From assembly GCF_031454185.1 (NCBI RefSeq), contig NZ_JAVDQI010000001.1:496001-560000 (forward strand): a stretch of 64,000 bases of DNA. Direction: 5' to 3'. The notes under the pieces were generated by a model. That model was not told the origin of the DNA. It was given only the letters and a program-made list of their open reading frames with translations, and ran no database searches. The stretch comes from Methanococcoides alaskense. GTDB taxonomy: Archaea > Halobacteriota > Methanosarcinia > Methanosarcinales > Methanosarcinaceae. This document shows, piece by piece, positions 54,295 to 62,618 of the stretch (positions are counted from its first letter, which is position 1; each line of letters starts with the position of its first letter). The position numbers and the translations under genes were made by a program.

Positions 54295-56318
54295 AGGACC
54301 ACCCCGAATGTAGTGAGAACATAGTTCACAACAAAGCCTACTGCAAATGCACTTGGGAAGATGAATGCAGCCATTCCGAGAGCTATCTTGATACCTCTCT
54401 CTTTCACAGTGACCATGAACTGGGCTATACATGGCATGAACAGTGTCAATGTGATAGCAGCAACAACGATGTTAATATCGCTCAGCAGCCCTGCGTTATA
54501 CATATCGAACATTCCGGCAGCACCGAAATCCCTCCTGAAGAAGCCGAACAGGAACATGAACCCCGCTTCTGCAGGGAGTCCTATCCACTGCGATGGATAA
54601 CTGAACAGTTGAACTGCAATCTCGAACAGTCCGGTCAACCTACCTATCCATATAAGCACACTTGCCACAACTAACAGAGGCAGTACCTCAAGGAAATACC
54701 ATTGCATCCTCGAATATGTCTTTATGAGCACATTTGACAGCTTTGGAAGCCTCAGTGGGGGCATCTCCATGAAGAAACTGGGACTTGCTCCCGGCAGGAC
54801 CTTTGATGAAAGATATCCCACCAATACCAGATCCAGACAGATCACGATCGCCCATATGAACAGTGCCCTTCCACTGAATGATAGTATACCCAGTATTACA
54901 CCAAGCTGTGCGGAACAGGGTATTGCCAGTGACAGCAACATGCTTGTGATGATCCTTTCCCGTTTTGTCTCGAGAGTACGGGTCACCATTGTCGCCATGG
55001 TAGAACAGCCGAAACCGAGTACCATTGGGATGACAGCTCTGCCGCTCATGCCCATCTTCTTGAATGCACGGTCTATCATCATTGCAAGACGTGGAAGATA
55101 TCCAGTATCCTCGATAATGGAGAACACAATGAAGAATGCACCTACCAGCGGCATGATAAGTGCTATTGCATAGGTTACAGCCTGTGTGAGTATCCCATAT
55201 TCACCTACGAAAAGGTCCTGTATGGCCGGATAGGGCACAGCAGCATTGAAACTCTCGATTACCCAGGGATTTATCATTTCCCCGAACAGCGTCCCTTCGA
55301 GGTAATCCACAACCGTTCCTGCCGCAAACCCACCTACGAACTTGTATAACCCGAAATAAAGCACCAGAATCAGTATTGGAATCCCGGTGACAGGGTGAAT
55401 GAGGAGGCCATCGATGCGCTCCCTTAGTGATGTTCGGGAACTTTTTTCAACGTCTTCTGTAAGTGTAACGTCCCTTTTTCCTGTTGTCATGACATTCTCA
55501 ACAATATCATTGACGAATGCCTGTCTTTCTATGGTCAGGACATAATTAAGAGGATTGTTGTACTCTTTTTCAGTCCCATCTATTATCTTCTTTATAGCAT
55601 CGACATCTTCGCCTTTCTGAGAGATGGCCTCGAATGCGACCTTATCGTTCTGAAGCAACAATTGAGCAAGCGTTCTTTTCGAGATGCCGTATTCATCCTG
55701 TATCAATGATGAGATACTTTCGATCGCATACTCGATCCCTCTGCTATACACTACCTTGCTATCGACATGCTGGAAGCTGTATTTAGATATCGCTTCTTCA
55801 AGCTTGTCCAGACCCTCTCCTTTTATTGAGGTCGTGCAGATGACCGGAACCCCAAGTTGCTGCTCAAGCCGGGAAGCATTTATCTCAATGCCTCGCTCGG
55901 TCGCTTCATCCATCATGTTCAATACAAGTATAAGGGGAACTTCCGCTTCGATAAGCTGAAGCGTAAGGGGAAGCATACGCTGGATGTTCTTCGCATCCAC
56001 CACATGCACATAAACAAAAGGATCGTTGTCGAACAGATAGCTCTGTGATACACGCTCCTCCTCAGTTATAGGCAATAATGAGTACATCCCTGGCGTATCG
56101 ATTATCTCGTATTCCTTCCCGTCGATCCACCCTTTTCCCTTACTTATGGACACAGTGGTTCCCGGATAATTGGAAACTATCGCATAACTGTCCGAAAAGT
56201 GATTGAAGATGACACTCTTACCCACATTCGGATTCCCCACAAGGATTATCCGTTCAAGGTCGCTCTGGGTCTCATCTTCCTGACCGCAGCAGCGTTTCTT
56301 TTTTAGTATAGACAACAT
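54291..56318 (-). CDS. feoB: Ferrous iron transporter FeoB
   Basis: 675 residues. N-terminal GTPase with G1 GNPNVGKS, G3 DTPGMYSL and G4 NMMDEA-like motif, then a helical GDI region and about eight to ten membrane helices including the two Gate domains (VPMVGAFF-type and GFGCSTMATMVTRT). Imports Fe(II). Starts after AGGAGG; operon feoB, zinc ribbon, DtxR-FeoA. No separate feoA is needed since the regulator carries one. Confidence 0.96.
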   Translation of the reverse strand: MLSILKKKRCCGQEDETQSDLERIILVGNPNVGKSVIFNHFSDSYAIVSNYPGTTVSISKGKGWIDGKEYEIIDTPGMYSLLPITEEERVSQSYLFDNDPFVYVHVVDAKNIQRMLPLTLQLIEAEVPLILVLNMMDEATERGIEINASRLEQQLGVPVICTTSIKGEGLDKLEEAISKYSFQHVDSKVVYSRGIEYAIESISSLIQDEYGISKRTLAQLLLQNDKVAFEAISQKGEDVDAIKKIIDGTEKEYNNPLNYVLTIERQAFVNDIVENVMTTGKRDVTLTEDVEKSSRTSLRERIDGLLIHPVTGIPILILVLYFGLYKFVGGFAAGTVVDYLEGTLFGEMINPWVIESFNAAVPYPAIQDLFVGEYGILTQAVTYAIALIMPLVGAFFIVFSIIEDTGYLPRLAMMIDRAFKKMGMSGRAVIPMVLGFGCSTMATMVTRTLETKRERIITSMLLSLAIPCSAQLGVILGILSFSGRALFIWAIVICLDLVLVGYLSSKVLPGASPSFFMEMPPLRLPKLSNVLIKTYSRMQWYFLEVLPLLVVASVLIWIGRLTGLFEIAVQLFSYPSQWIGLPAEAGFMFLFGFFRRDFGAAGMFDMYNAGLLSDINIVVAAITLTLFMPCIAQFMVTVKERGIKIALGMAAFIFPSAFAVGFVVNYVLTTFGVVL

Positions 56319-56339
56319 TTGTTCACGAGCCTCCTAAAG

Positions 56340-56402
56340 TTAGGCTATCCTAATATAGAGGGGACTAGTTAACCATAGTATATAAATTTTGGCGCGCCTA
56401 AC
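56340..56402 (-). promoter_or_regulatory. feoB promoter with two DtxR-like palindromes
   Basis: TTAGGCTATCCTAA (56340-56353) is a perfect inverted repeat like the DtxR/IdeR consensus. On the minus strand a TATA box (TTTATATA, 56379-56386) lies about 26 bases before it, so the repeat sits at the transcription start. A second palindrome, TTTTGGCGCGCCTAAC (56387-56402), covers the BRE region directly upstream of TATA. Both fit repression by the nearby DtxR proteins. Confidence 0.7.
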
Positions 56403-56500
56403 ATATTACGGAGTGTTGAAACTATAAGAAATAAAAATGGGACCAATAAAGTCCAGAATCAAAAAAGGATAGGTTCTGAAGTCTTAGCGGTCAGAAAGTC

Positions 56501-57004
56501 TCAAGATCGATCCTTGCACTCTTTTTTGAGATCTTTGCCAAAGGAGGAAGATATGTTGTTTTTCTTTCTGCAGTTTGGGATCTCACCTTTTTCACAAAAT
56601 TCCTTAAAATTGAGGAAAAATTTTGGCATTTCTTCTCTGCAATTAACAAAATCGCTGAACTTTGTGAGCCTTTCAAGGGTCTCAGGGGTTATGGCATGCT
56701 CCATCTTGCAGGCATCATCGTCTGCGGTATCTTCATCCACACCAAGGAGAACGAGGAACTCATGCAACACACTGAACTTTTCCTTCGTGCTTCTCGCAAG
56801 CTTTCTTCCTTCCACGGTGAGAGTAACACCGCCATACTTCTCGTAATTGATGAATCCTTCCCTTGTCAGCTTTTTGAACATTCCCGTGACACTGGACGGA
56901 CTTACATCAAGGAATCGTGAGATATCTTTTACCTGAGAATAGCCCTTTTTCTCAATGATGGTATCAATAGCCTTAAGGTAGTCTTCAGTTCTCTCCGTAG
57001 TCAA
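56501..57004 (-). CDS. DtxR-family metal-dependent regulator
   Basis: 167 residues from TTG. Winged helix with SPSSVTGMFKKLTREGFINYE, then dimer region with TVEGRKLARSTKEKFSVLHEFLVLLGV and CKMEHAITPETLERL (metal-site Cys/Met, Glu, His). No SH3 domain. C-terminal Cys-containing extension. Probably controls itself: the palindrome ACCTTTTTAGGT (57014-57025) lies just upstream. Confidence 0.85.
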   Translation of the reverse strand: MTTERTEDYLKAIDTIIEKKGYSQVKDISRFLDVSPSSVTGMFKKLTREGFINYEKYGGVTLTVEGRKLARSTKEKFSVLHEFLVLLGVDEDTADDDACKMEHAITPETLERLTKFSDFVNCREEMPKFFLNFKEFCEKGEIPNCRKKNNISSSFGKDLKKECKDRS

Positions 57005-57013
57005 GCATATCCA

Positions 57014-57025
57014 ACCTTTTTAGGT
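57014..57025 (-). promoter_or_regulatory. Possible operator before the DtxR gene
   Basis: ACCTTTTTAGGT forms an inverted repeat with 4-base arms; close to the start codon of the regulator. Weak evidence. Confidence 0.3.
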
Positions 57026-57100
57026 ATAACAAATATAATGAAGATACAATGTTTGTCATTTAAATAGATTATGTCAGAAAAAATAGATGACGAAATGATC

Positions 57101-58072
57101 TCAGTCCAATTTACGCATGAATATGGACCCATCCCTCATTTTTACCTTGACGTATTGTTCTTTCTCTTCACCGACCTCATATTTGTTATACAGCATGGAC
57201 TCCACTCGCCCTGCGCCGGTCAACTTTCGAACGATAGATATGTTCTGACCACCCACCCGCACTTTTTCAGCAGGAGGAGCAGGTGTCACTTTCTTTTTTG
57301 AATATATCGTGCCACCGAGCATACCGGCACCCACATACCCCTTAGCATCATTGAAAATGAGAGTTCCAGCTTTCATATAAGCACCGGAGAATTCCCCTAC
57401 AGTACCTTCTACCACAACAGAACCACCATTCAGATGAGCGCCAGTGTTAAGCCCGGCATTTCCCTGCACATTGACATTACCCCTTTCCATAAGAAGTCCT
57501 GTTCCATTGTAAACATCGCCTTTTACGAGAACTTCTGCATCACAATTACATCTCGAGGCCAGTGTTCCCCGAAGAATACCATCATCGAGGATAAGTTTAC
57601 CATTTACCGCATCGAAATCGTTCCCACAAAGCTCTTCAACGCCTTTGCCACACAGAAGTTCAGTTATGGAAATGAACTTCCGGTATCCCTCAACATCGGA
57701 TACCACCTCGATGATGTTTCCAAAGGGCTGTTCAATATCGCCTGTAATGTAAAGCGAGCCTGCTGACATCCCCATCCCTGCTTCCGGCCCCACATTTCCT
57801 TCAACGAAAATGTTACCGGCAGCTTCGCTCTTGCCGCTACCTCCGAAATGGGCAAGGCCAACCCCCAGAGAGTAGGCAAAACGACCTCCCACACTCCCTT
57901 TAATGTGAACATCATTTCCTTTCTTAAGCTCGTTCACAAGTTGCTGATAGGTATATTCGGTACCCTTCTGACCAGGTATGACCGCAGATGGCTCCAGCTT
58001 TTTCTCATACCAGTAGAAATTGAACGTATAATCACATACGTTGTCAGGTACAGATGTCAGTTCAAGCTCCAT
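57101..58072 (-). CDS. GXGXG-motif protein (FwdC/glutamate-synthase-domain-like)
   Basis: 323 residues. Repeated strands with G-x-x-x-G spacing (VEGNVGPEAGMGMSAGSLYI, NVQGNAGLNTGAHLNG, GEFSGAYMKAGTLIF) give a right-handed beta helix like formylmethanofuran dehydrogenase subunit C and the GltB C-terminal domain. No catalytic cysteines of FwdC are assured. Last gene of the DUF166-CGGC-ferredoxin operon. May act as a redox-complex scaffold; substrate unknown. Confidence 0.8.
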   Translation of the reverse strand: MELELTSVPDNVCDYTFNFYWYEKKLEPSAVIPGQKGTEYTYQQLVNELKKGNDVHIKGSVGGRFAYSLGVGLAHFGGSGKSEAAGNIFVEGNVGPEAGMGMSAGSLYITGDIEQPFGNIIEVVSDVEGYRKFISITELLCGKGVEELCGNDFDAVNGKLILDDGILRGTLASRCNCDAEVLVKGDVYNGTGLLMERGNVNVQGNAGLNTGAHLNGGSVVVEGTVGEFSGAYMKAGTLIFNDAKGYVGAGMLGGTIYSKKKVTPAPPAEKVRVGGQNISIVRKLTGAGRVESMLYNKYEVGEEKEQYVKVKMRDGSIFMRKLD

Positions 58073-58081
58073 TTACCGCTC

Positions 58082-58450
58082 TCACCCATGGATAAGTTGA
58101 GGCAGACAGCGTGTGCAGACCCAGAGGCTTTCCATATTGTGCCTCATAGGCAGGAGGTATCTTTCATTTTCCCCGGCACCGCAACTGAAACAGGAGATAG
58201 AGATATCCGTGCTCTTTGACTGAGCCTCTGCCTTTTCAACATTGAACTCCACAGTCTGCCTTTCCTCTATTGTGATAGCACCTTCAGGACAGACACCGAT
58301 ACAGAATCCCATACCATCACAAAGATCTTCAGAAACGACCTTTGCCTTTCCATCAATTATCTGTATAGCTCCTTCGGCACAAGGTGAAACACATTGTCCG
58401 CAGCCAGTACATTTATCCTCATCTATCTTAACGATCATTCTTTTAACCAT
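58082..58450 (-). CDS. Two-cluster ferredoxin with extra C-terminal CxxC pair
   Basis: 122 residues. Two 4Fe-4S motifs, CTGCGQCVSPC and the less regular CDGMGFCIGVC (C-x-x-x-x-x-C-x-x-x-C). Then a tail with SCFSCGAGENE and WVCTRCLPQL, likely one zinc or Fe-S site. Nine bases before the GXGXG gene. Transfers electrons in an unknown complex. Confidence 0.88.
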   Translation of the reverse strand: MVKRMIVKIDEDKCTGCGQCVSPCAEGAIQIIDGKAKVVSEDLCDGMGFCIGVCPEGAITIEERQTVEFNVEKAEAQSKSTDISISCFSCGAGENERYLLPMRHNMESLWVCTRCLPQLIHG

Positions 58451-58464
58451 TCTCTATATCTCCT

Positions 58465-58803
58465 TTAGTGATGTGTTCCTTCTACAATTTCGATACCGGC
58501 ATCAGTGATCGTCTTCTTGATAGAATCAATGTGCGGGCATTCCGGATAGTTCTTCATGATCATGCATGAGCTTAGGTGTATCACGTCAATATCGTGTTTT
58601 TTCAGGGAACGCACCAGTCGGAAGACCCTTCTTCCTGAACAGCCCCCGCATGTGAAGAATGCGATCATCTCAGTATCATCATCGTAGTCTGCGAACTTTA
58701 CTTTCCTAGCATTGAATGCCTTTAAGCACCCAACTCCGGGACATGCCTCGGAAACAATATCGCATCGGAGTACTGCTATTTTTTTGGGTCTTTCCTCAGT
58801 AAT
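58465..58803 (-). CDS. CGGC-domain protein with unusual start codon
   Basis: 112 residues if translation begins at ATT 58803. The frame then gives KKIAVLRCDIVSEACPGVGC, FFTCGGCSGRRVFRLVRSLK, HLSSCMIMKNYPECPHID and the end EGTHH, all hallmarks of CGGC proteins. There is no ATG, GTG or TTG before residue 46, yet a perfect GAGGTGAT lies four to five bases before ATT. An ATG at 58668 would leave only 67 residues without the conserved first half. Rare start or a point mutation. Family may bind a metal through its many cysteines. Confidence 0.75.
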   Translation of the reverse strand: MTEERPKKIAVLRCDIVSEACPGVGCLKAFNARKVKFADYDDDTEMIAFFTCGGCSGRRVFRLVRSLKKHDIDVIHLSSCMIMKNYPECPHIDSIKKTITDAGIEIVEGTHH

Positions 58804-58831
58804 GATATCACCTCATTTTCAAGTGTGCTCT

Positions 58832-59584
58832 TCACTCCTTTTTAAAACCCGAAGCTTCTTCCACACTTCCCCTTATGATGTACCCGGCTTCATGCAATAT
58901 CGTATCTTTCAGTTGGGTATCCTTATCCATGCTGGCAGTACATGGGTATGCATGATGTGCCCCCGATACGATCTCTTTATAATCGTCTATGTCCGTCCAT
59001 CTTAGTTTTTTTGCAACATACCATGTGGAGCCGCAGGGTGCATCCCTGAGCACCTGCACATGAGAGAATATCCTCCGGTCAGGATCGATCTCGATCTTCA
59101 GCAGGGGTCTTCCAAATCCCATATCAACAAATTCATCGATAAGGGCCTTGCCTGTTTTTGTCAGTGAACAGAAGGGCTTGGGGAACTCACAGTCAATTCC
59201 AGCGGATTCAAGCTTTTCCTTGACCTGCTGCACAAGTCCTGCAGGTGCAAGTTTTGGCACTTCCACAGGTGCTATAACTGCCTTTGCTTTAGCATTGGCT
59301 GCTATTTCAGGAAGCACCGAAAAAATATCGGGATGCAGGTCCATAGCTATGAGGAGGTCACATTCACCCACATTTTTCGGGATGTGATCGAAAGGATCAT
59401 CTATGAACTCGGGAAGATCATCAGGGAACTCATAGAGATCAACAATACTATCAGCATGCGATATTTTCAGTTCACGACAGTGGTCACACAGGTCCCCACA
59501 CGAGGTGCAGAACGTGCTTGAGTTGACGATATTGCCTATGACCTTTTTACCGAACTCACTATTATAATAGAAACTTATCCTCAT
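58832..59584 (-). CDS. DUF166 family protein
   Basis: 250 residues. Contains STFCTSCGDLCDHCREL near residue 22, a cysteine cluster (CxxCxxxCxxC), and PCGSTWYVAKKL, HHAYPCTASM and DTILHEAGYIIRGSV at the end; these match the archaeal DUF166 family. Function unproven. First gene of the CGGC/ferredoxin/GXGXG operon, separated from the siroheme-reductase-like gene by a terminator. Confidence 0.85.
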   Translation of the reverse strand: MRISFYYNSEFGKKVIGNIVNSSTFCTSCGDLCDHCRELKISHADSIVDLYEFPDDLPEFIDDPFDHIPKNVGECDLLIAMDLHPDIFSVLPEIAANAKAKAVIAPVEVPKLAPAGLVQQVKEKLESAGIDCEFPKPFCSLTKTGKALIDEFVDMGFGRPLLKIEIDPDRRIFSHVQVLRDAPCGSTWYVAKKLRWTDIDDYKEIVSGAHHAYPCTASMDKDTQLKDTILHEAGYIIRGSVEEASGFKKE

Positions 59585-59649
59585 TGTTAACTCCCTTAAG
59601 CCATCAGGAATTGGGTTGCTCTAAAAACGATATGAACTAAACAAATAAG

Positions 59650-59671
59650 AAAAAAGGGCTATTTGAAGCCC
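59650..59671 (-). terminator. Terminator of the siroheme-reductase-like gene
   Basis: On the minus strand GGGCT-TCAAAT-AGCCC (59656-59671) is followed by TTTTTT. It separates this gene from the DUF166 operon. Confidence 0.8.
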
Positions 59672-59696
59672 TCAATTTATGAAAGGTCCTAACAGC

Positions 59697-60356
59697 TTAA
59701 AGACCAACTTCCTTCTTGAAGGTGTCAAGTCCGATCTCTTCGATGACCTTTCCAATACGCTGTTTCTTTGCATGTGACTTATAGAATGAAATGATACTGT
59801 CAACAAGTGAAAGAACCTCGTCCTCATCAAGTTCTTCAGCGATAGTATCTGCAAGGCGTGGTTTTAGACCTGCACTGCCTCCGACCATTACTGTGAATCC
59901 CTTAGGAGTACCCATTATTCCAACATCTTTTATGGCATTCTCCGCACATGAGTTCATGCAACCTGAAACACCGATCTTGAACTTTGATGGAAGCTCCATT
60001 CCATGGTATTTCTCATCCAGTTTGAGTCCAAGCCCTACAGCGTCCTGTTGTCCCCTCTTACAGAATGTGGTTCCCGGACAAATCTTCACACTTCTTACAC
60101 AAAGCCCTATTGCTGCCCCTGGTTTCATCCCAAGGTCATCCCAGGCATTGTCCAGGTCATCTTCCTTGAGTCCAACGATGGCAAGTCTCTGTGCTGATGT
60201 GACCTTAATTGCAGCAGCTCCGTATTTTTCAGAGACATCTGCGATCTTTCTGAGAAGATCAGGGGTTGTAATACCGCCAGGAATATGTGGTGCGATAGCA
60301 AATGTTTCCTTGTCTCTCTGAACAATAGCTCCCTTTTCAAGTATATCTTTTGACAT
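59697..60356 (-). CDS. Small siroheme sulfite/nitrite reductase-like protein (Dsr-LP type)
   Basis: 219 residues, a single ferredoxin-like plus half-domain. 4Fe-4S/siroheme motif: CPGTTFCKRGQQ and GVSGCMNSCAENAIKD (C-x5-C, C-x3-C). The N-terminal GGITTPDLLRKIADVSEKYG is family-typical. Reduces sulfite or related anions in principle; methanogen members are small and of uncertain substrate. Divergent from an HxlR regulator, which likely controls it. Confidence 0.9.
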   Translation of the reverse strand: MSKDILEKGAIVQRDKETFAIAPHIPGGITTPDLLRKIADVSEKYGAAAIKVTSAQRLAIVGLKEDDLDNAWDDLGMKPGAAIGLCVRSVKICPGTTFCKRGQQDAVGLGLKLDEKYHGMELPSKFKIGVSGCMNSCAENAIKDVGIMGTPKGFTVMVGGSAGLKPRLADTIAEELDEDEVLSLVDSIISFYKSHAKKQRIGKVIEEIGLDTFKKEVGL

Positions 60357-60372
60357 TTTTTGATCACTCCAA

Positions 60373-60420
60373 TTGATATCTTTTTGGTATCAAGTATATT
60401 CGAGATACTTCTATATATAA
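60373..60420. promoter_or_regulatory. Divergent control region with inverted repeats and TATA box
   Basis: TTGATATC (60373-60380) and GGTATCAA (60386-60393) are near-perfect inverted; AAGTAT (60392-60397) and ATACTT (60405-60410) are another pair. TATATATAA (60412-60420) is about 26 bases before ATG 60443, predicting a leaderless HxlR message. The repeats fit an autoregulating HxlR dimer. Confidence 0.6.
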
Positions 60421-60442
60421 TGGCAGTTTCTTGATGGATACT

Positions 60443-60799
60443 ATGAAGGACTGTACCATCTACAAAACGATCGATATCATTGGCAAGAGGTGGACTTTGT
60501 GCATACTTCTTGAGCTTTACAAAGGAAATAACAGTGAAAAACGATTCAACGAACTTAAGAAAAAAGTTGCAGGCATTACTCCGAAAACCCTTTCCACACG
60601 GCTAAAGGAACTTGGAGAAGACGGTCTTGTTAAAAGGACTCTTGATGAGGCTACTGACCCCATGGTATACACTTACTCCCTATCAGAAAGTGGAGCGGAT
60701 TTCATGGAGATCATCCAGTCTATCAAAGAATGGGGTCTTGAATGGAAATTTGAGAATAAAGCATGCGGGCTTTCAAAATGCAAGAACTGTAAATTGTGA
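60443..60799 (+). CDS. HxlR-family transcriptional regulator
   Basis: 118 residues from ATG 60443; ATG 60434 or TTG 60431 are alternatives. Starts MKDCTIYKTIDIIGKRWTLC with the Cys at position 4 that many redox-sensing HxlR proteins have, then the winged helix (GITPKTLSTRLKELGEDGLV). Ends CGLSKCKNCKL with three more Cys. Likely senses electrophiles or oxidants and controls the divergent reductase gene. Confidence 0.9.
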   Translation: MKDCTIYKTIDIIGKRWTLCILLELYKGNNSEKRFNELKKKVAGITPKTLSTRLKELGEDGLVKRTLDEATDPMVYTYSLSESGADFMEIIQSIKEWGLEWKFENKACGLSKCKNCKL

Positions 60800-60810
60800 A
60801 CGTACCTATA

Positions 60811-61014
60811 TCAAAGGGCTCCGCACCCACAGCCCCTGCTCAAAAGAACGGACATACGTGCTTTGATATCAGCAAGGTCCTCATCCGAAAGACCCTCATG
60901 GGCCTCTTTGATATGCACCAGCATTTTTTGTATAACACTGTCAGCCTCAGCTGCGCTGCCGGTTGCAATGAAGTCACAGTTAAAGCCCAAGTCCCTGCAT
61001 TTTATTATCTTCAC
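60811..61014 (-). CDS. DUF1059 small protein
   Basis: 67 residues from GTG. Pattern IKCRDLGFNCDFIATG and HIKEAHEGLS is the DUF1059 signature; ends RGCGCGAL. Predicted metal-binding. Converges with the HxlR gene. Confidence 0.85.
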   Translation of the reverse strand: MKIIKCRDLGFNCDFIATGSAAEADSVIQKMLVHIKEAHEGLSDEDLADIKARMSVLLSRGCGCGAL

Positions 61015-61056
61015 TTTTTGTCCCCCATGGATAGTTGAATTGAAAAAAGGCAGGGA

Positions 61057-61782
61057 TCACATCCTGCCAATCATATCAAATACGGGTGTCAATGATCTGA
61101 TAGCATCCTCGCATTCAACGCTTTCCGCACACAGCTTTCTAAGACTGTTACACTTATTGATCAATTTGCTGACATCATTTGTAGCGGCATCATTTATCTG
61201 ATCTGCCATATCAAGAATGGCCTTGAAGTCACCGTTCCTTTCGGAAAGGTTTGCCTTGAACGTATTTATTTCAGTTTCCAATACCGGCTGAACAGCAGCT
61301 CTGAAAACCCTCAGGGAATTATCGGTAAAACCACATTCTACGTCCTTATTCATATCACATTCATCATCTGTTATTTCCATAGATGATATTTTTGCGAACA
61401 GGTGTGAAAGAATGGTCCTCTGTTCTGTCAGATACTTTATGAATGTGAACTTCAGCTTGTGGCTGTTTGCCGTCTTTGGTTTTATTTCAAGGGTTACATA
61501 AGGAAGAGCTGACTGATATGCAGCAGTAAATTCATCCACTTTCTGAGGATAAAATCTCTGTAACAGGTCCAGAACTTCTTCAGACCATTTCTTATATTCC
61601 ACAGAAAAGATTGCCTGTGACTCTTTAGCTTCGCCCACAGGTGGGAGTATCCTGAATTTTCCTTCCGCCTCATTCTCGTTCTTTTCAAATTCGAGGAATG
61701 GATACATTTTAGCAGGAAGATCTTCGATCTCATTGAGCACAATACTTGCTAATCTTACACGATTGAACGTCTTTCGATCCAT
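61057..61782 (-). CDS. Uncharacterised soluble protein, 241 residues
   Basis: No family recognised. Mostly helical, acidic, with several cysteines in the second half. Begins MDRKTFNRVRLASIVLNEIE. No membrane segments. Between DUF1059 and the cyclophilin, both on the same strand but with larger gaps. Function unknown. Confidence 0.7.
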   Translation of the reverse strand: MDRKTFNRVRLASIVLNEIEDLPAKMYPFLEFEKNENEAEGKFRILPPVGEAKESQAIFSVEYKKWSEEVLDLLQRFYPQKVDEFTAAYQSALPYVTLEIKPKTANSHKLKFTFIKYLTEQRTILSHLFAKISSMEITDDECDMNKDVECGFTDNSLRVFRAAVQPVLETEINTFKANLSERNGDFKAILDMADQINDAATNDVSKLINKCNSLRKLCAESVECEDAIRSLTPVFDMIGRM

Positions 61783-61934
61783 GTTACACCTTATATTTCA
61801 CTACGTAGCAATATAAAAAAAAGAAACAATACCAAGGCAAATTTTCAATAAAGGATATGAATATCCAAGAACTTGAAAATATCCTTGTATTGCCCCACGT
61901 TATTCTTCAAAAAGAATGAATGGATACTATAGTA

Positions 61935-62360
61935 TCAATCTTCTTCTACTGTTAATTTGGTCATGATGTCACTCTCTTTGATAGCATTGACAACGTCCAT
62001 GCCTTCGATGACCTTTCCAAAGACAGTGTGTACACCATCAAGATGTGGCTGAGGAGAGTGAGTGATGAAGAACTGACTTCCACCAGTGTTCTTTCCAGCA
62101 TGTGCCATTGAAAGAGCGCCCTTTGTGTGTCTATTTGGATTTATCTCACATTTGATAGAGTAGCCTGGTCCACCTGTTCCATTACCTTTTGGACATCCTG
62201 CCTGGATCATAAAGTTAGAGATCACCCTGTGGAAAGTAAGGCCGTTGTAAAAGCCCTGTTTAATAAGCTTCTCAAAGTTAGCAACTGTTTTAGGTGCATC
62301 CTTTTCAAAAAGTTCGAGTACTATAGTTCCTTTATTTGTCTCAATTATCGCTTTTTTCAT
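61935..62360 (-). CDS. Peptidyl-prolyl cis-trans isomerase, cyclophilin type
   Basis: 141 residues, the compact archaeal size. LTFHRVISNFMIQAGCPKGNG carries the catalytic Arg; GGSQFFIT and LDGVHTVFGKV complete the active site. No signal peptide, so cytosolic. Confidence 0.95.
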   Translation of the reverse strand: MKKAIIETNKGTIVLELFEKDAPKTVANFEKLIKQGFYNGLTFHRVISNFMIQAGCPKGNGTGGPGYSIKCEINPNRHTKGALSMAHAGKNTGGSQFFITHSPQPHLDGVHTVFGKVIEGMDVVNAIKESDIMTKLTVEED

Positions 62361-62618
62361 TATTGATCTCCTTTCGGAATTATGGCAATTGATAATTTAA
62401 GGGTTTCCGTGTTACTTATTGAAAAAATAGAGATTAATAGGACATTCAATTTTATGAGTCGCCTATAAATTTAGGTTGCTTGACCAAGATGCATATATAA
62501 ATTCGTTCATACATATACATATATATTTATAAAATATAAGTAACATGATATTGTTTGCCTAAAATATATTCACAAATATTATTTTTATATAAATATATAC
62601 AAATGTAGAGTGATAAGA

